This document shows positions 16,992 through 25,005 of a stretch of DNA of 28,164 bases, in pieces. The stretch's first letter is position 1. Each line of letters starts with the position of its first letter. The translations under genes and the position numbers were made by a program. Under the pieces are notes generated by a model. It worked only from the letters and a program-made list of their open reading frames with translations, was not told the origin of the DNA and searched no databases. The stretch spans positions 1 to 28,164 of the forward strand of contig JBEKTY010000103.1 of assembly GCA_049515555.1 (NCBI GenBank), read 5' to 3'. The stretch comes from JBEKTY01 sp049515555 (lineage in GTDB: Bacteria; Planctomycetota; Planctomycetia; Pirellulales; Thermoguttaceae).

Positions 16992-17648
16992 TCAGCGGTG
17001 CACCGACACACGGCCACGCAGCAAGTGTCCCTTGCCGTTTCCGTTCTTGAGCGACATCGCGAAATGCAGAAGTCCGGCCAGGGAGTTCACCTGGAGTTTC
17101 CTCGCGAGTTGGGTTCGGTGGTGTTCGACGGTCCGCACTGAAACCCCCAGTTCGGCGGCCATGACTTTTTTCGTTTTACCGTCGCAAATCATCTCCAGGA
17201 CCGCGTACTCCTTCTCCGTCAGGACGCCGAGACGTTCTTCCACCTCCTCCTGCCGAAGTCTTGCCAATCGCCGCTGATGGTCAAGTTCAACGGCCTCTTG
17301 AAGGGCGGTCCACAAATCATAGTCGCGGAACGGTTTCTCGAAGAAATGCAACGCACCGGCGCGCATCGCATGCACAGCGATCGAAACGCTAGCCCGCGCG
17401 CTCAGGAAGACGACCGGTAGCGCCGCTCCGCGCTCGATAAGCGCTTTCTGGATCTGCAAGCCGTCGATCCCCGGAACTCGGACCTCCAGCAATACGCAGC
17501 CTGGCCGCGATGGATCGAAGTGGTCGAGGAACTCCTGCCCGGAACCATAGGCCTCGCACCGCAATTCCATCGTGCTGACGAGATTGCGGACGGCGTCACG
17601 AGTCGGGCCGTCAGGATCAACGACAAAAACCGTTGGCTGGGTATTCAT
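16992..17648 (-). CDS. FixJ/LuxR-type regulator with degenerate receiver domain
   Basis: A 218-residue protein with a receiver domain (about 5-120) and a LuxR/FixJ helix-turn-helix (about 143-205; LTEKEYAVLEMICDG, then VSVRTVEHHRTQLARKL). The receiver has the fold and the conserved Lys in FFEKPF, but the phospho-acceptor position is Glu55 (GCVLLEVRVPG, where the family has Asp), and the acidic pair at the end of strand 1 reads D-P-D. The codon is GAG in the given sequence. It probably acts without classical phosphorylation, or is fixed in one state. ATG at 17648 follows an AAGGG site. As first gene ahead of exosortase 2 it is the likely local regulator of the EPS/exosortase cluster; no sensor kinase is in the window. 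Confidence 0.88.
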   Translation of the reverse strand: MNTQPTVFVVDPDGPTRDAVRNLVSTMELRCEAYGSGQEFLDHFDPSRPGCVLLEVRVPGIDGLQIQKALIERGAALPVVFLSARASVSIAVHAMRAGALHFFEKPFRDYDLWTALQEAVELDHQRRLARLRQEEVEERLGVLTEKEYAVLEMICDGKTKKVMAAELGVSVRTVEHHRTQLARKLQVNSLAGLLHFAMSLKNGNGKGHLLRGRVSVHR

Positions 17649-18363
17649 TACCGGACCCTTGTAGAAAAAGTCGAGCTAGGTGCCACGGAAGCCAGACCAC
17701 TTGCGGCGTTACTGCCGTAAAGCGGGGCGGCGGTGCACCGCCGCAGAGCCTGCTTTGCCCCGTCATTTCGCCGTTGGGAATTGGGAAAAAACAACTTCAC
17801 TGGCCGTGCACGGAATAGCCTATCTTGCCACGTCGTCCCAGCATGAAAATGTGGCCCTGTTTCTTCCAAAATCCTTGGCGCGATAGGGGCCAGGGTTGAC
17901 CCACGACAGGTCATCCCAGGACCTGGCGTGTGGCCGGCGCGCACTCCGTTCTTCTCACTTGCGCAGAAGCGACAGAATCAGTGAGTTCACGTGGGCATCC
18001 ATGCGCTCCATTGCGACCTCCTGCGACGTACCTCCAAGTACCGCAATTTCGTATCATTATCCACGGAGATACCGCGGCGCTCAGCATTTGGCACGGTGTT
18101 TCTTGCAAGAAAATGAGTAAGACACCAGCCGGGGGCCCCCCATCGCTTCGTAGTTCGCAACCGGCATTCGCATTTGCGTAGGCAACCTGCGCAATAGCGC
18201 AAGAAAATAGAAATATCCTCAAATGGCGTTGGTGGTGAACCGTGGCGGCACACCCAGTCGGAAGCTACCACCTTGGCAGGTTGGATGCCTGTTGGAGGTT
18301 GTAACGGTTGGTCGGCAATTGCCGCATCCTTCAGCACAACAAATCGCAGCCCTTTCTGTTCCC
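17649..18363. other. Gap between NPCBM protein gene and regulator gene, no convincing gene
   Basis: This 715-bp stretch shows no open frame with the codon character of its neighbours. It contains the 18-bp palindrome described separately and a CGGCAATTGCCG palindrome near 18320. It should hold the promoter of the regulator-exosortase cluster on the minus strand, but I could not pick a convincing -35/-10 pair. Confidence 0.5.
17727..17744. repeat. 18-bp perfect palindrome in the leader of the regulator gene
   Basis: GCGGCGGTGCACCGCCGC is fully self-complementary, flanked by AAAGC on the left and GCTTT a few bases further right, which extends the stem with a bulge. It lies about 80 bp upstream of the regulator start. 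It could be an operator for the regulator itself, an mRNA leader hairpin, or a repeat fragment; there is no T-run to support a terminator. Confidence 0.45.
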
Positions 18364-20370
18364 CTAAAGTCCACGCTGTGGCGGAGAATTGCGGGTCGCG
18401 GGCTTCGTGGTGAACTCGCCCCATATCAAACCCTTCGGTTGCTTGTCCAGGGAAATACTCAGTGTCAGTTGGACCGGCCGCTCGTAGTATCTCTGGAGAT
18501 CCCACCGCATAGCCCGCACCCGGTACTGCTGGACACTCTTCGCCGGACTGCCGCTGCCGGCCTTCTGACCCGCACGGCCGTCAGGAGCAGCTTGATTGCC
18601 CTTCATCGGCTGTTCCAGCAAGGGCTTAGGTTTGGCGCCGTGGTCCTTGTGCTGCCCTGTGGTCGGTACAAGCAGTGCGCCGTCGACGCGCAGCTCGATC
18701 ACAGGCAATGGCGCATCCTTGGAATGCGCACAGACCAGTTCGACAAGGTCGTTTGCGGAGGAAACCGGCGGAAGCATGCGTTGGATCGTCAGCGGCTGCG
18801 CGCCCGTGGCGTAGATGGCCGGCAACCAGCACTCGCGCGCGGTGTCCCAGTAGGGCCCCACGCGCACCCGGCGCGCGTCTGCGGGAGCAAGCTCCCACGT
18901 TGTCCACCCCGGCACGAAACGTCGCAACGAGTCGCAATAACTGGCGTCGTCGGCCTCGATGGTGACAAACGGCATCAGCCAATCGACGTGGCCGCCGATG
19001 TCGAGCGGATACGCCCCCTGCGGACGACTTTCGCCTGCCCACTGCGTCACCAGCACCAACCTCCGGCAACCGGCAACCGACAGCGGACCCACGGGGGTCG
19101 GTTCTTGCCCGCCTCGGAGGAACCCGCTGGCAAACAGCGGCCTATCGGCCGCCTGATCCGGATAGATTTTGCAGGTCGCGCAGGCCCCCGGTCCCATGTG
19201 CCGATCCAAGCCCACCAGCGTGGTAAACTCCTTGGCCTGCGGCGGCAAGTCGAAGGCAATCTCGCAGCCGGAGTGCGTTCCTACCCCCAGGTCCACCCTG
19301 ATGCTCCCGCTGGCGAGCGTGTCGCCCTCCACGTTCTCGTTCCGTCGCCAAGGCCGTCGGTGGAGGCCCACCTGCTGGCTGAGCATTCGCGCCGGCAACA
19401 AGGAGAGCGGCACTTCGTGGGCCGCGCGAAAGCTCTGCCGCCAGATGGAATCGATGGGCACAAGAATCACTGCCGAAGACCAATTCGGCTGCACGAGCAG
19501 GTAGGCTCTGGGCGGATTGTTCCTCCTGGTCGACGGCCCGGCCTTGCTCAATCCCATCAACGTCATCTCGCGATGATAGGTCAGCACCGCTCCTTGGACC
19601 GTCTCGAGCCTTTCTATCACCACGGACGGTCCCAAGGGGGGGTAGAAGCCATCGTCCAGGACAGCCCGCATCACGTCCGCCTTGGGAAGGCACAGGTCGG
19701 CAATAGCATCGAACAAGACCGTCGTCACGCCGCTATTGGTCAGCGCCTGCAGGCCCTGGTCTGTCCAGCGTATGGCGGTAGCAGTGAACCTGGCCCCATT
19801 AGCAAGCACCAGCGATCCGGGTTCGCCGGCGGGCGGCTCGTGTGCGATGTTTGTGACGCGCAGGACGCGGTCCGCATGCACGGCCAGATCACGCACGTCT
19901 GCCGTGATCAGTGCGCCATCAAGTCGGATCAACAGCCGCGCCGGCCTGTCGTCTTCTGGAGATGCCGGCAGGAATCGCACGATTTTACCCGGGAGCACGT
20001 CGCCGTTGGCCATCACGACCCGCGGACCTTTCAGCGAATCGCGCGGTGTCGTGTCCTGCAGCACTCGCACCGGGTTGTGCGTGCCAAACAGGCGGCGACC
20101 TCCGAGCATCGCCTCGTCCGACCACCAGCCGTGCTTGGGGAACACCGCCGCAGACACGTGGGAACCGTCAAAGAAAAGCGCGTAGAACCTGCCCGCGTCT
20201 TCCGCACGAGCGGAGGACGGGGTTATGCCGATCGCCAGCGCCGCGAGCATCCGGACTTGAAAGGGACCCACCCGTCTGCACCGCTGGAAATGGCATTGGC
20301 CACATTGCTCTTTAACGTAGCCCCGTTGACCGTCAGGCTGTCCTGGCGGCGCCATGAACTCCGTCGCCAT
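18364..20370 (-). CDS. Secreted NPCBM-domain protein of unknown function
   Basis: The frame codes for 668 residues from ATG 20370. The export signal appears to start at Met41 (MLAALAIGITPSSARA, ATG at 20250), so the true start may be 20250 or a codon between. The middle (about 115-175; VVMANGDVLPGKIVRFL, LLIRLDGALITADVRDL) is a small beta-rich module of a kind common in planctomycete secreted proteins. Residues about 355-468 resemble the NPCBM/NEW2 carbohydrate-binding fold (TLVGLDRHMG, PLFASGFLRG, RRLVLVTQWA, HVDWLMP). The C-terminus has a disordered, Lys/Gly-rich linker and a last beta-rich segment. A role in binding glycans at the cell surface is plausible from this fold, but no catalytic domain is visible. 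It stands alone, divergent from the galU cluster. Confidence 0.7.
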   Translation of the reverse strand: MATEFMAPPGQPDGQRGYVKEQCGQCHFQRCRRVGPFQVRMLAALAIGITPSSARAEDAGRFYALFFDGSHVSAAVFPKHGWWSDEAMLGGRRLFGTHNPVRVLQDTTPRDSLKGPRVVMANGDVLPGKIVRFLPASPEDDRPARLLIRLDGALITADVRDLAVHADRVLRVTNIAHEPPAGEPGSLVLANGARFTATAIRWTDQGLQALTNSGVTTVLFDAIADLCLPKADVMRAVLDDGFYPPLGPSVVIERLETVQGAVLTYHREMTLMGLSKAGPSTRRNNPPRAYLLVQPNWSSAVILVPIDSIWRQSFRAAHEVPLSLLPARMLSQQVGLHRRPWRRNENVEGDTLASGSIRVDLGVGTHSGCEIAFDLPPQAKEFTTLVGLDRHMGPGACATCKIYPDQAADRPLFASGFLRGGQEPTPVGPLSVAGCRRLVLVTQWAGESRPQGAYPLDIGGHVDWLMPFVTIEADDASYCDSLRRFVPGWTTWELAPADARRVRVGPYWDTARECWLPAIYATGAQPLTIQRMLPPVSSANDLVELVCAHSKDAPLPVIELRVDGALLVPTTGQHKDHGAKPKPLLEQPMKGNQAAPDGRAGQKAGSGSPAKSVQQYRVRAMRWDLQRYYERPVQLTLSISLDKQPKGLIWGEFTTKPATRNSPPQRGL

Positions 20371-20724
20371 TGATGTCCCAATTTCGGGTCGATTGGCTCG
20401 TATTGCCCCAGGGATCGCAGGCTGAGGCCGACACTCGGAGCGTCTGCAGCGACAGTTCGGTTATCCCTCGTCCGGTTGCCTCTCCGCAGGGCCGGCCTCC
20501 GTTTCTCCGGGCGCCTACAGTCTACCATGTACGGGCACGCTTTGAGACAAGAAGCACCGCTGAAATCCGGCGAGCGGAAGATAACTTCTTTTCGTCAGCC
20601 CGGCTAGAAGCCGATGTACGCAAGTTGACGAACCCTTCCCGCTGGGATTATTCTGGAAGGGTGTGCGTGCCGACGTGGCTGGCGTGGCCTGCCCGTCGGG
20701 GACCGAATAATGGAGAATCATCGC
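20371..20724. other. Divergent intergenic region between the NPCBM gene and galU
   Basis: No coding signal is visible in these 354 bp. Transcription must start here in both directions. One candidate promoter for the galU side is listed separately. Confidence 0.5.
20625..20654 (+). promoter_or_regulatory. Candidate sigma70-type promoter for the galU cluster
   Basis: TTGACG at 20625-20630 and TATTCT at 20649-20654 are separated by 18 bp, upstream of galU. The -35 box matches the consensus at 5 of 6 positions, the -10 box at 4 of 6. This is a pattern match only; planctomycete promoters often deviate from this consensus. Confidence 0.3.
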
Positions 20725-21615
20725 ATGTCGGTCGGTTTTGCCGTAGTTCCTGTGGCGGGCCGAGGGACCAGGCTCCTACCCCTGACGAAGAGCCAGCCCA
20801 AGGAAATGCTCCCGGTAGGCCGCAAGCCAGTGGTGCAGTACGTGGTCGAGGAACTGGCCCGCTGCGGCATCCAACGCCTGTTGTTCGTGACCGGGCCTGG
20901 CAAGACGGCCATCGAGAACCACTTCGACATCGACGCCGAGCTGGTTGCCAACCTCCGCGAGACGGGCAAAGAGGAATTGCTGCTGGAGCTGGCCTTCGAG
21001 CGCGAGGACCTCGATTATTTCTACACCCGGCAGCGGCGCCAACTCGGCCTGGGCCATGCCGTGCTTTGCGGCCGGGCGGTGGTGGGGGACCAGCCGTTCG
21101 TGGTGGCCCTGGGCGACTCGATCATCGGCCTGCACGCCCAGTCGTGCGTGGTCCGCACGATGATCGAGCACTTCGAGTCAGGCGGCGTGGAGGCGGTGGT
21201 GGCCTTCGAGGAAGTGCCGCCCAAGGACGTGGTTCAGTACGGGATCGCGCAGCCGCGCGACGGCGAGCGCGACGTGTTCGAGCTGGCCGATTTGGTAGAG
21301 AAGCCCAGCGTAAGCGAGGCCCCCAGCAACCTGGCGGTGGCTGCCCGCTATGTGTTCAGCCCGTCGATCTTCGATTTTCTGGCCAAGACCCGGCCGGGCA
21401 AGGGAGGCGAAATCCAGTTGACCGACGCCATTCGTATGCTCATCCGCGAGGGCGGCCGGGTGCTGGGAGTGCGCCTGCCGGCGAGCGAGCAGCGCTTCGA
21501 CATCGGCAACTTCGAAAGCTACTTCACGGCCTTTGCCGAGTTCGCGCTGGCCGACCCGCAGTACGGGCCGGCGCTGCGCCAGCAAGTCCAGCGGTTGTTG
21601 GAGAGGCAGACGTAG
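20725..21615 (+). CDS. galU: UTP--glucose-1-phosphate uridylyltransferase
   Basis: The enzyme makes UDP-glucose from UTP and glucose-1-phosphate in the cytoplasm. The nucleotide-binding signature GRGTRLLPLTKSQPKEMLPV lies at the N-terminus, with QYVVEELA, VEKP and GGEIQLTDAI further on, and the length of about 296 residues is normal for the family. The usual LGDD metal-binding motif reads ALGDS here. Two ATGs are possible: 20710 (MENHR) and 20725 (MSVGF). I prefer 20725 because GGAG at 20712-20715 lies 9 nt before it and because family members start close to this point. It is the first gene of a plus-strand cluster; the kinase gene starts 46 bp downstream. The product feeds the dehydrogenase at 22829-24496. 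Confidence 0.9.
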   Translation: MSVGFAVVPVAGRGTRLLPLTKSQPKEMLPVGRKPVVQYVVEELARCGIQRLLFVTGPGKTAIENHFDIDAELVANLRETGKEELLLELAFEREDLDYFYTRQRRQLGLGHAVLCGRAVVGDQPFVVALGDSIIGLHAQSCVVRTMIEHFESGGVEAVVAFEEVPPKDVVQYGIAQPRDGERDVFELADLVEKPSVSEAPSNLAVAARYVFSPSIFDFLAKTRPGKGGEIQLTDAIRMLIREGGRVLGVRLPASEQRFDIGNFESYFTAFAEFALADPQYGPALRQQVQRLLERQT

Positions 21616-21661
21616 TCCACCGTCGGCAATGCGTAGTCCGTAATCCCTCGACCCATTCTCC

Positions 21662-22684
21662 ATGCTTCTCATACGCAAAAAGGCCTACGCCCGTGCCGGT
21701 CTGGTCGGCAACCCGTCCGACGGCTACTACGGCAAGACGTTGTCGGTGATCTTGCGCAACTTCTGGGCCGAGGTGACGCTCTATGAGTGGGACCAGATGG
21801 AATTGGTCCCCAGCCAGGAGGACCACAGCCGATTCGAGTCGCTGGACGAATTGGTCCGCGACGTCCGCCTGCACGGCTACTACGGCGGCCTGCGGCTGGT
21901 CAAAGCGACGATCAAGAAGTTCGCCGAATTCTGCCGCCGCTTGGGCCACCGGCTCGACGACCGGAATTTCTCGGTTCGTTACGAGAGCAACATCCCGCGC
22001 GCGGTCGGGTTAGCCGGATCGAGCGCGATCATCGTGGCCACGCTCCGCTGCCTCATGGACTTCTACGGGGTGGCGGTCCCGCGGCACGTCCAGCCCTCGC
22101 TGGCGCTCTCTGTGGAGACTGAGGAACTGGGCATCGCCGCCGGGCTTCAGGACCGCGTAGTGCAGGTCTACGAGGGCCTGGTCTATATGGACTTCGCCCG
22201 CGACAGGATGCGGCAGGAGCACGGCCTGCCGTGCGGCGTCTACGAGCCGCTGGACTCGAGCCGGCTGCCGCCGCTCTACGTGGCCTACAGCCTGGACACG
22301 GGCGAGCCCACCGATGTCTTTCACAATAACCTGCGTACACGATTCCAACAGGGCGAGACGGCGGTGGTCGAGGCCATGGGCCGGTTCGCCGAGTTGACGG
22401 CCCAGGCCCGGCAAGCCCTGCTGGCGGGCGACACGCAGCGCTTGGGGTGCCTGATAAACGCCAACTTCGACCTGCGGCGTTCGATTTGCCGGCTGCCTGC
22501 GGCGCAAGTGGAGATGGTCGAGGTAGCGCGGCGTGCCGGGGCCACCGCCCAGTTCGCCGGCTCCGGCGGGGCGATTGTTGGTACCTGCCCGGACGAGGCC
22601 ATTTTCGCCCGCCTGGAAGCCGAACTCAGCGCAATCGGCTGCCGGGTGCTTCGGCCGATGGTGGAAGATGAGGCGGGTAATTGA
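21662..22684 (+). CDS. GHMP-family sugar kinase, glucuronokinase-like
   Basis: A 340-residue GHMP kinase. The N-terminus ARAGLVGNPSDGYYGKTLSV resembles glucuronokinases, which phosphorylate D-glucuronate to glucuronate-1-phosphate. The ATP-binding loop is NIPRAVGLAGSSA at 110-122, and the C-terminal GHMP motif appears as FAGSGGAIVG near 295-304. The catalytic-base region (EELGIAAGLQDRVVQVYEGL) also fits GHMP enzymes. The start is ATG 21662, although no clear ribosome-binding site precedes it, so translation may depend on coupling to galU. With GalU and the dehydrogenase as neighbours, uronic-acid metabolism is the best guess; other sugar-1-kinases (galactose, fucose, heptose) are possible. 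Confidence 0.82.
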   Translation: MLLIRKKAYARAGLVGNPSDGYYGKTLSVILRNFWAEVTLYEWDQMELVPSQEDHSRFESLDELVRDVRLHGYYGGLRLVKATIKKFAEFCRRLGHRLDDRNFSVRYESNIPRAVGLAGSSAIIVATLRCLMDFYGVAVPRHVQPSLALSVETEELGIAAGLQDRVVQVYEGLVYMDFARDRMRQEHGLPCGVYEPLDSSRLPPLYVAYSLDTGEPTDVFHNNLRTRFQQGETAVVEAMGRFAELTAQARQALLAGDTQRLGCLINANFDLRRSICRLPAAQVEMVEVARRAGATAQFAGSGGAIVGTCPDEAIFARLEAELSAIGCRVLRPMVEDEAGN

Positions 22685-22828
22685 AACGGAGATCAACTCC
22701 GTCGACATAGCCCAGGTCATCCTGCGCCCCCAACGCCGCCCCTCAGCCTGCTTGACGAACCATTATCCCCTAACTAGTATGGAGTTTTGTATCTACACTC
22801 AGGGACTCCTTCAGGTGGAGAGGTGAAC

Positions 22829-24496
22829 GTGACGCAGCATTCGATCAGCCCGGCGGGCGAGAGGTTCCCGATCCCCGAGGCCGCCGATTACGCGGCGGAG
22901 ATGGCACGTCTGGAGAACCTCGCCAGGAGGGCCCGGGCCGATGGGCAGGAGGTCGTCGTGGTGATGGGGGTCGGTTTCGTGGGGACCGTGATGGCCGCCA
23001 TCATCGCCGACACGCTGGACCGCCAGACCGGGCGTGCCAGCAAGTTAGTCATCGGCTGCCAACGCCCCAGCACGCGGAGCTATTGGAAGATCCCGCTGCT
23101 CAACCGGGGCCAGTCGCCGGTCAAGGCGGAGGACCCCGAGGTCGACCAGATCATTCGCCGCACGGTCTGCGACAAGAAGACGCTGGTAGCGACGTTCGCC
23201 AGCGACTGCCTGGCGCTGGCGGACTGTGTCGTCGTCGACGTGCAGTGCGACTACACTAAGAGCGAATTGGGGAACATGCGGACCGGCGCGGCCGAGATGA
23301 ACGCCCTGGAGGCCACCCTCCGCGCGATCGGGGAGAAGGTCGACCCCGCGTGCCTGACACTCATCGAGACGACCGTGGCCCCGGGCACGACGGAGTTCGT
23401 GGCCTGGCCGATCATGAAGAAGGCCTTCGCGGCCCGGGGGATCGCCAGCGAGCCGCTCTTGGCCCACAGCTTCGAACGCGTGATGCCGGGGCGGGAATAT
23501 GTCGCCTCGATCCGCGATTTCTGGCGGGTGTGCGCGGGTTGCAACGAGGAAGCCCGCCGCCGTGTGGAAAAGTTCCTCCGCGAGGTGCTCAACACCGCCG
23601 ACTATCCGCTCACGGTCATGGACCGGCCCATCGAGTCGGAGACCACCAAGATCGTGGAGAACTCCTATCGCGCCACGATCCTGGCCTATCTGAATGAGTG
23701 GAGCTTGTTTGCCGAACGCAACGGCGTGGATCTGACCAAGGTCATCCGGGCCATCAAGATGCGCCCCACCCACAGCAACATCATCTTCCCCGGGCCGGGG
23801 ATCGGCGGGTACTGCCTGCCCAAGGACGGCGGGCTGGGTTATTGGGCCTACAAGCACATTTTGGGGTTCGAGGACGGCGACCACGTGTTTCGCATCAGCC
23901 CCTTGGCCATCGACATCAACGACACCCGCGCGCTGCACGTCGCCGAGCTGACCCGCGACGCCTTGCGGAACCTGGGCCGCTACATCGCCGGCGCCGACGT
24001 CCTGATCTGCGGGGCCAGCTACCGGCAAGATGTAGGCGATACCCGCTACAGCGGCTCGGAGATGGTCGTCCGCAAGCTGACCGAGATGGGGGCCGAGATG
24101 CGGGTGCACGACCCCTACGTGGAACACTGGTACGAGCTGGAGAACCAGGATGAGTACCCGGGGATCGGCATCTCCTGGGCGCGGTTCTTCCGGAATCAGT
24201 CGGGGCTGAAGAACATCCGCGTGCAGCGCGACCTGGCGGCCGCGCTGGATCACGCCGAGGCCCTGATCCTCGCCGTCCCCCACGAGCCGTATCTGCACCT
24301 CAGTCCGGACCAGGTGGTGCAGTGGGCCGGGGCGCCGTTGGCCGTGATCGACTGCTTCGGCATCCTTTCCGACGATGCGATCCGCAGATACTTCGAGCTG
24401 GGCTGCGAAGTGAAGGCCCTGGGCCGCGGCCATGTTCAACGGATCAAGGAACAAGTGCGCGCGACGAAGCGGTCTCCCGCGCCGAATCCAGATTGA
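22829..24496 (+). CDS. UDP-glucose/UDP-sugar 6-dehydrogenase
   Basis: This NAD-dependent nucleotide-sugar dehydrogenase would oxidise a UDP-hexose to the uronate, probably UDP-glucose to UDP-glucuronate. It has the Rossmann motif VVMGVGFVGT (about 45-53), TTVAPGTTEF, the central helix ENSYRATILAYLNEWSLFAE, the catalytic Cys in GPGIGGYCLPKD (about 329) and the C-terminal CGASYRQDVGDTRYSGSEMV. The start is GTG 22829, 5 nt behind a GGAGAGG site; the frame opens earlier at a TTG (22787) that lacks such a site. At 555 residues it is longer than the usual 430-450, mainly because of an N-terminal segment and inserted loops. The ERVMPG motif also occurs in UDP-HexNAc dehydrogenases, so substrate is not certain. 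It lies 144 bp after the kinase gene. Confidence 0.88.
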   Translation: MTQHSISPAGERFPIPEAADYAAEMARLENLARRARADGQEVVVVMGVGFVGTVMAAIIADTLDRQTGRASKLVIGCQRPSTRSYWKIPLLNRGQSPVKAEDPEVDQIIRRTVCDKKTLVATFASDCLALADCVVVDVQCDYTKSELGNMRTGAAEMNALEATLRAIGEKVDPACLTLIETTVAPGTTEFVAWPIMKKAFAARGIASEPLLAHSFERVMPGREYVASIRDFWRVCAGCNEEARRRVEKFLREVLNTADYPLTVMDRPIESETTKIVENSYRATILAYLNEWSLFAERNGVDLTKVIRAIKMRPTHSNIIFPGPGIGGYCLPKDGGLGYWAYKHILGFEDGDHVFRISPLAIDINDTRALHVAELTRDALRNLGRYIAGADVLICGASYRQDVGDTRYSGSEMVVRKLTEMGAEMRVHDPYVEHWYELENQDEYPGIGISWARFFRNQSGLKNIRVQRDLAAALDHAEALILAVPHEPYLHLSPDQVVQWAGAPLAVIDCFGILSDDAIRRYFELGCEVKALGRGHVQRIKEQVRATKRSPAPNPD

Positions 24497-25005
24497 CATC
24501 CCGCCGGCACCAGGCCCCACGACACTGCCGGGAACTGGAGTTGGCGGCCGTCAAGCCTTCGCCCTACGCCGCAGAGAAACTACCCCCGCAAGTAACGGCA
24601 ATAACGAGGCCATGGCCATAAGCAGGGCTCTCCACCCTGTCAATCATTTTTTACCCAGATTTCGCAGATTCGCAAAGCGACTGCGCGAACGCACAGTTTC
24701 CTGGGGGTTGCAAAATGGTGCGCCCGCCCGCCCAGTCCTCTCTGAATTGCCGAAGTTGCACTGCGAAAACGCCATGCTAGCAACGACAGCAGTTGGCAAG
24801 GTTAGGATCAAGCTCGCCACCATTTTACGAAGCCCCCCAGACTACTAAATCGGAAAATTCTGCGGATTCGTTAGATTCGATTCTAGCTACGGTGCCGGGT
24901 GTGCCGAACGTAAAGGACGAAGGACTCATTCGCAGTCTGAGGTCTAATCCGACCCTGTCGACTCAGCACCCAACCTGCAATTCTGCGTTCGGTCCGAGGT
25001 CGCCC
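24497..25005. other. Spacer before the export gene, no convincing gene
   Basis: The frame of the export gene is open upstream to 24793, but codon use is poor before 25006 and no known domain lies there. The word CACCCTGTCAA near 24640 also occurs near 5799 in another spacer; this may be chance. Confidence 0.45.

Noticed and set aside
18089..18107. Sigma54-like promoter (TGGCACG ... TTGCA)
   Set aside because: The GG and GC elements are 4 bp too far apart for the -24/-12 arrangement, and it points to no gene start on that strand.
17987..18505. A 172-codon minus-strand frame overlapping the end of the NPCBM gene
   Set aside because: Codon third positions are not GC-biased, no domain is visible, and it overlaps a better-supported gene in another frame.
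18223..20373. A 716-codon open frame on the plus strand
   Set aside because: It covers the NPCBM-domain gene almost exactly on the other strand and has an Arg/His/Gln-rich composition without motifs; it is an antisense shadow.
23045..24520. A 491-codon minus-strand open frame
   Set aside because: It is antisense to the dehydrogenase, whose Rossmann and catalytic Cys motifs are unmistakable.
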